From JBBITW01 sp037440525 (GTDB lineage: Bacteria > Desulfobacterota > BSN033 > UBA1163): a stretch of 18,107 nucleotides of DNA. Position 1 is the stretch's first letter; every line of letters starts with the position of its first letter. A program made the position numbers and the translations under genes. The stretch is from contig JBBITW010000059.1 in the NCBI GenBank assembly GCA_037440525.1, positions 1 through 18,107 of the forward strand. The letters run 5' to 3'. Shown here piece after piece: positions 12,854-18,107 of the stretch. The notes below the pieces were generated by a model. That model was not told where the DNA came from and searched no databases. It was given only the letters and a program-made list of their open reading frames with translations.

Positions 12854-13429
12854 ATGGCCAAACATGATAAACGAAGTGAAGTAATTCAGGCTGCTCTAAG
12901 TTTAATTGCAGAGCACGGGTTTCATGGCACCTCAATGGCAATGATAGCGGAAAGAGCGGGGGTTGGAGCTGGCACCATATACCATTATTTTGAAAATAAA
13001 GACGCACTTATTAATGAGATATACCATGAACTCGAGGAAGAGATCCTTGTTGTCCTAAAGCAAGGCTATCAAATCTCAAAACCCCTCAGGGAAAGATTCA
13101 TCTATATCGGTAAAACACTTCTTCAATATTTTATATTAAATCCTTTATATTTCAGGTACATGGAGCAATTTCATAACTCACCATATGGTATTGCCTTAAG
13201 AAGGGATAGGATTTTGAGTAAAGTAAGTGATCGCAATATATTTGATTCCCTTTTAGAAGAGGGAGTTACCCAGCAGATCATAAAGGATTTGCCAATAAAT
13301 ATTCTCTATGCGCTTGCTTTTGGTCCATTGATTAGCGTGGTAAGGGATAGTATCCTGGGCCTTATATCGCTCAATGATGAATTAATTGAGAGGATTGTGG
13401 AGGCATGCTGGGATGGTCTAAAAAGATAA
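12854..13429 (+). CDS. TetR-family repressor of the efflux operon
   Basis: This dimeric DNA-binding repressor of 191 residues probably releases DNA when a pump substrate binds. The N-terminal helix-turn-helix spans about residues 10-56: AALSLIAEHGFHGTSMAMIAE, then the recognition part RAGVGAGTIYHYFENKDAL, which is the classic TetR signature. The C-terminal helices (about 60-191) form the ligand-binding and dimer region and are not diagnostic. No clear ribosome-binding site precedes the ATG; the leader is only about 26 bases and largely the operator palindrome. Operator sites sit before this gene and before the adaptor gene, so it very likely represses itself and the pump. Its Arg codons are mostly AGA/AGG, like the rest of the window, unlike the adaptor gene. 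Confidence 0.93.
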   Translation: MAKHDKRSEVIQAALSLIAEHGFHGTSMAMIAERAGVGAGTIYHYFENKDALINEIYHELEEEILVVLKQGYQISKPLRERFIYIGKTLLQYFILNPLYFRYMEQFHNSPYGIALRRDRILSKVSDRNIFDSLLEEGVTQQIIKDLPINILYALAFGPLISVVRDSILGLISLNDELIERIVEACWDGLKR

Positions 13430-13446
13430 AGGATTTCTTAAATTAA

Positions 13447-13462
13447 GAATGAATATTCATTC
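13447..13462. promoter_or_regulatory. TetR operator 2, upstream of the pump genes
   Basis: This is the same 16-bp palindrome, GAATGAATATTCATTC, as at 12825-12840, here 17 bases before the adaptor ATG and 17 bases after the tetR stop. No clear promoter is seen next to it; a -10 within TTAAATTAAGAAT is possible. It may control a separate pump promoter or act as a roadblock to read-through from tetR. Confidence 0.8.
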
Positions 13463-13479
13463 AAAATTAGAGGTGTCCC

Positions 13480-14802
13480 ATGAATATTTACGGTAGATTT
13501 AGATTGATAATTTTTATCTTATTTTTTTGCTTGTGGCCTATAATTTATGGTTGTCAAAAGACTCCACCCCCTCCTCCTCAAATCCCTGAAGTTGTAACGG
13601 TGACTATTCATCCCGAACAGATTATTCTTACTACTGAGTTGCCTGGTCGTACATATTCATACCATGTTGCTGAAATACGTCCACAGGTGAGTGGTATTAT
13701 AAAGAGACGTCTATTTGAGGAAGGTTCTGATGTGAAGGCAGGGGATATACTTTACCAGATAGATCCTGCCTTATTTGAAACAGCCTATGAGAATGCAGAA
13801 GCAAATCTGAGTGTGGCAAAAAAGACTGCAGATCGGACAAAAGCGGCCTTAGAAGCGAGTCTTGCCAGCCTAATTCGCCAGAAGGCTACGGTTGAACTTG
13901 CTCGAAAGAACCGTGAGCGTTTTGAGGAACTTATAAAAGAAGGTGCAGTTTCAGCAAGTGAACGAGATCAGGCAGTTACTGAGGCAAATGTTGCGGAGGC
14001 TACGCTTATGGCAATTGAAGCTCAGGTTAAGAGTGATCGTGAAGCGGTTGCTGTGGCAGAGGCAGTGGTTAAGCAAGCAGAAGCGGCTTTGGAGACAGCC
14101 AGGATCAATCTCGGGTATACCCGCATCACAGCACCTATTGGCGGACGTATTGGTAAATCAAATGTTACTGTTGGAGCTCTGGTTACTGCCCATCAACCTA
14201 CTCCCCTTGCAACCATTCAAAAGATAGATCCAATATATGTTGATGCGACACAATCAAGTGTAAATCTACTCAGACTCAAACGTAATATAGAAGCAGGTCG
14301 AATCAAAGGCAAAAATCCAAATCAGACAAGGGTAAAATTATTTCTTGAAGATGGTACCTCCTATCCACTCGAAGGCATATTGAAATTTTCTGATGTTACT
14401 GTTGACCCAGCAACAGGATCGTTTATCCTCAGGATGGTCTTCCCAAATCCGAAATATGTTCTTCTACCCGGTATGTATGTTCGAGTCAAGGTACAGGAAG
14501 GGGTCGTTGATCGGGCAATCCTTATTCCTCAGCAGGGGGTCTCCAGGGACTTGAAAGGAAATCCTGTAGCCCTGATTGTGGATGCTCAGGGTAAAGTCCA
14601 GCAAAGGCCATTAACCCTCGATCGTGAGATCGGAGACAAATGGCTCGTTTCGTCAGGCCTTTTACCAGGTGATCAAGTGATAATAGAAGGTCTTCAGAAG
14701 GTACGTCCTGGTATGCCTGTGAAGGTTGTCTCCATAGGGGATGCTGGTAAGAAGAACAGGGCATCTGAATCTCAAGAGAGAGTTTCCGGAAAAACCAATT
14801 AG
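13480..14802 (+). CDS. acrA: RND efflux periplasmic adaptor (AcrA-like lipoprotein)
   Basis: This membrane-fusion protein links the inner-membrane pump to the outer-membrane channel. It has 440 residues. An N-terminal hydrophobic stretch (about 8-24) ends in IYGC, so C25 is the probable lipidated cysteine, followed by a proline-rich linker. After the first lipoyl half (ISGIIKRRLFEEGSDVKAGDILYQIDP region) comes an alpha-hairpin, about residues 98-205. The second half holds GRIGKSNVTVGALV, then a beta-barrel with FSDVTVDPATGS, and the membrane-proximal part with IPQQGVSR, GDKWLV and GLQKVRPGMPVK. These segments match AcrA/MexA closely. The hairpin is about 42 residues longer than in E. coli AcrA. 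GAGGTG (13470-13475) precedes the ATG. Arg is coded mainly by CGN, unlike upstream genes. Confidence 0.95.
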   Translation: MNIYGRFRLIIFILFFCLWPIIYGCQKTPPPPPQIPEVVTVTIHPEQIILTTELPGRTYSYHVAEIRPQVSGIIKRRLFEEGSDVKAGDILYQIDPALFETAYENAEANLSVAKKTADRTKAALEASLASLIRQKATVELARKNRERFEELIKEGAVSASERDQAVTEANVAEATLMAIEAQVKSDREAVAVAEAVVKQAEAALETARINLGYTRITAPIGGRIGKSNVTVGALVTAHQPTPLATIQKIDPIYVDATQSSVNLLRLKRNIEAGRIKGKNPNQTRVKLFLEDGTSYPLEGILKFSDVTVDPATGSFILRMVFPNPKYVLLPGMYVRVKVQEGVVDRAILIPQQGVSRDLKGNPVALIVDAQGKVQQRPLTLDREIGDKWLVSSGLLPGDQVIIEGLQKVRPGMPVKVVSIGDAGKKNRASESQERVSGKTN

Positions 14803-14814
14803 CAGGGGTGAAAT

Positions 14815-17800
14815 ATGTTATCAAGATTCTTTTTAGATCATCCTGTCTTTGCCTGGGTAATTGCCATAATTATCATGGCTTCGGGTGGTCTTGCAATTTA
14901 TAATCTTCCAATATCACAATACCCTCCACTTGCACCTCCCTCGATATATATTATGGCTTTTTACCCAGGGGCATCCGCCGAGACAGTTGAAAACAGTGTA
15001 ACACAGGTTATAGAGCAGAAGATGACAGGCCTTGATAAGATGATATATATGTCAGCAACGAGTGATTCGGCAGGGGCCTCCCGTATAGAGCTCACTTTCG
15101 CCCCTGGGACAGATCCAGATCTTGCATGGGCAAAGGTTCAAAACAAGCTCCAATTAGCAATGCCAAGCTTACCCGAGGTTGTTCAACGCACCGGTATCTC
15201 AGTTGGTAAGGCAACAAGGAATTACCTGCTAATGGTGGGACTCATCTCAGAAGATGGGAGTATGGATGGAAATGATCTAAGGGATTATGCCCAATCCAAT
15301 CTTGAAAAGGTTCTGGCAAGGGTGCCTGGTGTTGGTGAAGTGGAGGTTTTCGGTTTTCAGTATGCTATGCGTATATGGCTCAATCCTGATAGGCTGGTTG
15401 ATTATAATCTAACTATGGAGGATGTCGTCTCCGCGATTAGAGCCTATAATGTGGAAGTTTCTGCAGGTCAATTTGGTGGAACACCGGCTGTTAAAGGACA
15501 ACGCCTCAATGCATCCATAATCGTCCAGAGTCTTCTAAAAACCCCTGATGAGTTTGGCAATATCCCCCTTCGGATCAATCCAGATGGCTCAATTGTTCGG
15601 ATCAGGGACGTGGGAAGAACAGAGCTTGGAACAGATTACTACGATATTGAAGCCTTTTACAATGGAAAGCCATCTGCTGCTCTCGCTATCAGAATGATTG
15701 CAGGTGCCAATGCACTTGATACAGCGGATAGGGTCAAGGCAAAGATGAAAGAGATGAGCCGGTTCTTCCCTCCAGGGATGAAGGTAGTCTACCCCTTTGA
15801 TACGACACCATTTGTCAGGGTGGCAATCGGAGAAGTTGTCAAGACCCTTTTTGAGGCAATACTTCTTGTTTTTTTGGTTATGTGGTTATTCCTCGGAAGC
15901 CTCCGTGCCACCCTGATTCCGACAATTGCAGTACCGGTGGTACTTCTTGGCACCTTTTCAGTGTTAGGCATCTTCGGTTTTTCAATAAATATGTTAACGA
16001 TGTTTGCAATGGTGCTGGCCATCGGACTTCTGGTGGATGATGCCATTGTGGTGGTGGAAAATGTTGAAAGAATAATGAGTGAAGAAGGACTTCCACCGAT
16101 GGAGGCAACCCGTAAGTCCATGGATCAGATAACAAGTGCCCTTATTGGCATAGGCCTTGTGCTATCAGCAGTCTTTGGTCCAATGGCCTTTTTCCCTGGT
16201 TCGACAGGTATTATCTATCGCCAGTTTTCCATAACCATTATCTCATCTATGCTTCTCTCTGTGCTTGTAGCATTAATACTTACCCCTGTCCTCTGTGCCA
16301 CATTTTTAAAGCCTGTAAGGGCAGGACATGAACCGGCAGAAGATGCAATCTCTTTTCTTCGACCATTCTTCTTAAGGTTTGACCGTATCTTTTTTAGAAC
16401 CCGAGATATTTATGTAAAATTGGTTGGTAACTCATTTTCAAGGGTATTTCGTTATATAGCTGTTTATATCTTGATCATCGTAACGGTAGGGGTAGTCCTT
16501 CTTCGTTTACCAACAGCCTACCTTCCAGAGGAGGACCAGGGAGTCTTGATGGTTCAGGTTCTCATGCCAACAGGATCTACCCTTGAGCAGACAAAGAACG
16601 TCCTGGATGAAATCCAAAGGTATTTTCAGGAGAATGAGAAGGAAGCAGTGGAGTCGTGTATGACCATTTCGGGTATTGGTTTTTCTGGAAGGGGACAGAA
16701 TAATGGTATGGTATTTGTAAGACTCAAGGACTGGCATCTTCGAGACCGCCGAGACCTCAGGGTGAAATCAATTGCAGGTCGTTCAATGCAAGCATTTTCC
16801 AGGATAAGAAATGCCTTGGTGTTTGCCTTCCCCCCACCTTCGATCATAGAACTCGGAAATGCCACGGGGTTTGACTTCCAGTTGCTGGATAGGGGTGGAC
16901 TTGGCCACGAGAAGCTCATGATGGCACGCAACCAGCTTCTTTCAATGGCATGGCAGGATCCAAGGCTTACAAATGTTCGACCAAATGGGATGGAAGATAT
17001 CCCTCAGTACAGAGTAGATATAGATTGGGAAAAGGCAGGTGCTTTGGGAGTCCCGATAACCTCAATTCACAACACCATATCCTCAGCATTCGGAGGTGCT
17101 TATGTGAATGATTTCATTCAGGGTGGCCGTGTGAAGAGAGTTTATGTCCAGGCAGATGCTCCATACAGGATGTTGCCCAAAGATATAGAGAAACTTTATG
17201 TCAGAAATAAATCAGGGAAGATGGTTCCTTTTACTTCATTCGCCTCCGGAAGATGGGCATTTGGCTCCCCAAGGCTCGAGCGGTATAACGGCTTCCCATC
17301 CCTCAATATCTGGGGAGAACCTGCCCGGGGGAAAAGCTCGGGTGAGGCAATGAAGACAATGGAGGAGATTGTCTCGAAGCTTCCCCAGGGGATTGGCTAT
17401 GAATGGAGTGGTCTCTCTTATCAGGAAAGGATGGCAACAGGACAGGCCCCAATTCTTTATGCATTTTCAATCTTTGTAATCTTCCTCTGTGTTGCAGCGC
17501 TTTATGAAAGCTGGGCAATACCAATAGCAAATTTGCTTATGTTACCTCTTGGGGTATTCGGTGCACTGATGGCAACTTGGTTGAGGGGCTTTCATAATGA
17601 TGTCTTTTTCCAGATAGGTTTCCTCACAACTCTCGGGCTTTCTACAAAGAATGCCATCCTTATTATCCAATTTGCAAAGGAGAGGATTGCACACGGGCAA
17701 GGGCTGATTGAGGCAACACTTGGTGCAGCAAGGGTAAGATTTCGACCGGTCATCATGACTTCACTTGCCTTTTTCTTCGGTGTCCTTCCCCTTGCCATTG

Positions 17801-17985
17801 CAACAGGGGCTGGTGCAGGGGCAATGAAAGCCATTGGCACAGCTGTCTGTGGGGGGATGCTCTCCGCTACATTTATTGACCTTCTCTATATACCGCTTTT
17901 CTTCGTACTCGTATCCCGTTTATTTAAAGTAAAGCAGTCTCAAAGAATCGTCGAAGGAGCTAAAGATTTAGAAACTTCTCCTTAA
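14815..17985 (+). CDS. acrB: RND multidrug efflux pump, HAE-1 family (AcrB-like)
   Basis: This is a proton-driven inner-membrane trimer exporting hydrophobic or amphipathic compounds. The 1056 residues fit the family (about 1030-1060). It opens with the family start LSRFFLDHPVFAWVIAIII (TM1), followed by the large periplasmic loop. The proton-relay residues are present: D408 and D409 in GLLVDDAIVVVEN (TM4) and K945 in LSTKNAIL (TM10). The second half carries PEEDQGVLMVQVLMPTGSTLEQT, GGAYVNDFIQGGRVKRVYVQ and SPRLERYNGFPS, as in AcrB. Twelve membrane segments are expected. AGGGG lies 7 bases before the ATG, and the gap to the adaptor gene is 12 bases. Substrates cannot be read from sequence. 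No frameshift or missing motif is seen. Confidence 0.97.
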   Translation: MLSRFFLDHPVFAWVIAIIIMASGGLAIYNLPISQYPPLAPPSIYIMAFYPGASAETVENSVTQVIEQKMTGLDKMIYMSATSDSAGASRIELTFAPGTDPDLAWAKVQNKLQLAMPSLPEVVQRTGISVGKATRNYLLMVGLISEDGSMDGNDLRDYAQSNLEKVLARVPGVGEVEVFGFQYAMRIWLNPDRLVDYNLTMEDVVSAIRAYNVEVSAGQFGGTPAVKGQRLNASIIVQSLLKTPDEFGNIPLRINPDGSIVRIRDVGRTELGTDYYDIEAFYNGKPSAALAIRMIAGANALDTADRVKAKMKEMSRFFPPGMKVVYPFDTTPFVRVAIGEVVKTLFEAILLVFLVMWLFLGSLRATLIPTIAVPVVLLGTFSVLGIFGFSINMLTMFAMVLAIGLLVDDAIVVVENVERIMSEEGLPPMEATRKSMDQITSALIGIGLVLSAVFGPMAFFPGSTGIIYRQFSITIISSMLLSVLVALILTPVLCATFLKPVRAGHEPAEDAISFLRPFFLRFDRIFFRTRDIYVKLVGNSFSRVFRYIAVYILIIVTVGVVLLRLPTAYLPEEDQGVLMVQVLMPTGSTLEQTKNVLDEIQRYFQENEKEAVESCMTISGIGFSGRGQNNGMVFVRLKDWHLRDRRDLRVKSIAGRSMQAFSRIRNALVFAFPPPSIIELGNATGFDFQLLDRGGLGHEKLMMARNQLLSMAWQDPRLTNVRPNGMEDIPQYRVDIDWEKAGALGVPITSIHNTISSAFGGAYVNDFIQGGRVKRVYVQADAPYRMLPKDIEKLYVRNKSGKMVPFTSFASGRWAFGSPRLERYNGFPSLNIWGEPARGKSSGEAMKTMEEIVSKLPQGIGYEWSGLSYQERMATGQAPILYAFSIFVIFLCVAALYESWAIPIANLLMLPLGVFGALMATWLRGFHNDVFFQIGFLTTLGLSTKNAILIIQFAKERIAHGQGLIEATLGAARVRFRPVIMTSLAFFFGVLPLAIATGAGAGAMKAIGTAVCGGMLSATFIDLLYIPLFFVLVSRLFKVKQSQRIVEGAKDLETSP

Positions 17986-17999
17986 AAGGAGTTTTTGTG

Positions 18000-18107
18000 A
18001 TGTGGAATTTTATTTCAATCATAATGATCATCTTTATTCTTTCAGGTTGTTCATTGACGCCAAAGTATAAAAGACCTGAAGTTACTATTCCATCTTCCTG
18101 GCCGAGC
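18000..18107 (+). CDS. Outer-membrane efflux factor (OprM/NodT type), 5' part
   Basis: The gene runs off the right edge; 36 codons are visible. A hydrophobic signal (about residues 4-14) ends in LSGC, so C17 is the lipidated cysteine, followed by SLTPKYKRPEV and PSSW. This is the hallmark start of RND outer-membrane factor lipoproteins ('C..P.Y.RP'). AAAAGGAG (about 17985-17991) lies 8 bases before the ATG; a GTG immediately upstream (17997) is an alternative start. It is 14 bases after the pump gene, completing the tripartite operon. Confidence 0.88.
   Translation, partial: MWNFISIIMIIFILSGCSLTPKYKRPEVTIPSSWPS

Noticed and set aside
14522..14824. Long minus-strand frames antisense to the efflux and other genes
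   Set aside because: Their peptides show no domain, they lack start signals, and they lie wholly inside well-supported + strand genes.
1..18107. tRNA, rRNA, tmRNA, CRISPR array, prophage or intact insertion sequence
   Set aside because: No cloverleaf, rRNA motif, regularly spaced repeat array, transposase, integrase or phage structural gene was found on reading both strands.

Overview
The window carries 15 complete genes and the start of a sixteenth, all on the + strand. Codon use is AT-leaning, with Arg mostly AGA/AGG. A folate-dependent TrmFO, a MepM-like envelope peptidase, a family 9 (heptosyltransferase-type) glycosyltransferase and an RND pump with a lipoprotein outer-membrane factor together point to a diderm bacterium. 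The DUF763, endonuclease Q and AmrS-like radical SAM genes are shared with archaea and deep-branching or thermophilic bacteria. A Desulfobacterota/Nitrospirota-like anaerobe is my best guess. That is inference from gene content, and no rRNA or ribosomal protein gene is present to test it.

Layout. (1) 1-329 is gene-free and holds hairpins, a dispersed repeat and an 18-bp palindrome. (2) 330-1987 is trmFO plus a small zinc-ribbon protein. (3) 1988-2155 is a spacer with two palindromic repeats. (4) 2156-3145 is a GalT/HIT-superfamily nucleotidylyltransferase. (5) 3169-8799 is a tightly packed run: M23 peptidase, single-domain response regulator, BON-like protein, TPR protein, GT9 glycosyltransferase, an 85-residue EF-Tu-domain-2-like protein and a radical SAM enzyme. 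Two gene pairs in it overlap by 3-4 bases. (6) 8898-12539 is DUF763 (with a C-terminal helix-hairpin-helix), endonuclease Q, DUF72 and DUF488. (7) 12540-12853 is a gene-free spacer built largely of inverted repeats, ending in the tetR promoter. (8) 12854-18107 is tetR, then an AcrA-like adaptor, an AcrB-like pump and the first 36 codons of an OprM/NodT-type outer-membrane factor.

How the genes work together. The efflux block is a complete tripartite pump with a local repressor. Identical 16-bp palindromes (GAATGAATATTCATTC) lie on the tetR start region and just upstream of the adaptor gene, which is a clear two-site autoregulatory design. The block of greatest interest for new biology is 8898-12539. 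Endonuclease Q, which nicks DNA 5' of deaminated bases, ends in QLKLF, a match to the bacterial sliding-clamp-binding consensus. It sits beside a conserved unknown (DUF763) with a DNA-binding-type HhH motif and two further conserved unknowns. I propose this as a candidate replication-linked deaminated-base repair neighbourhood. The motif and gene order are seen in the sequence; the joint function is inference.
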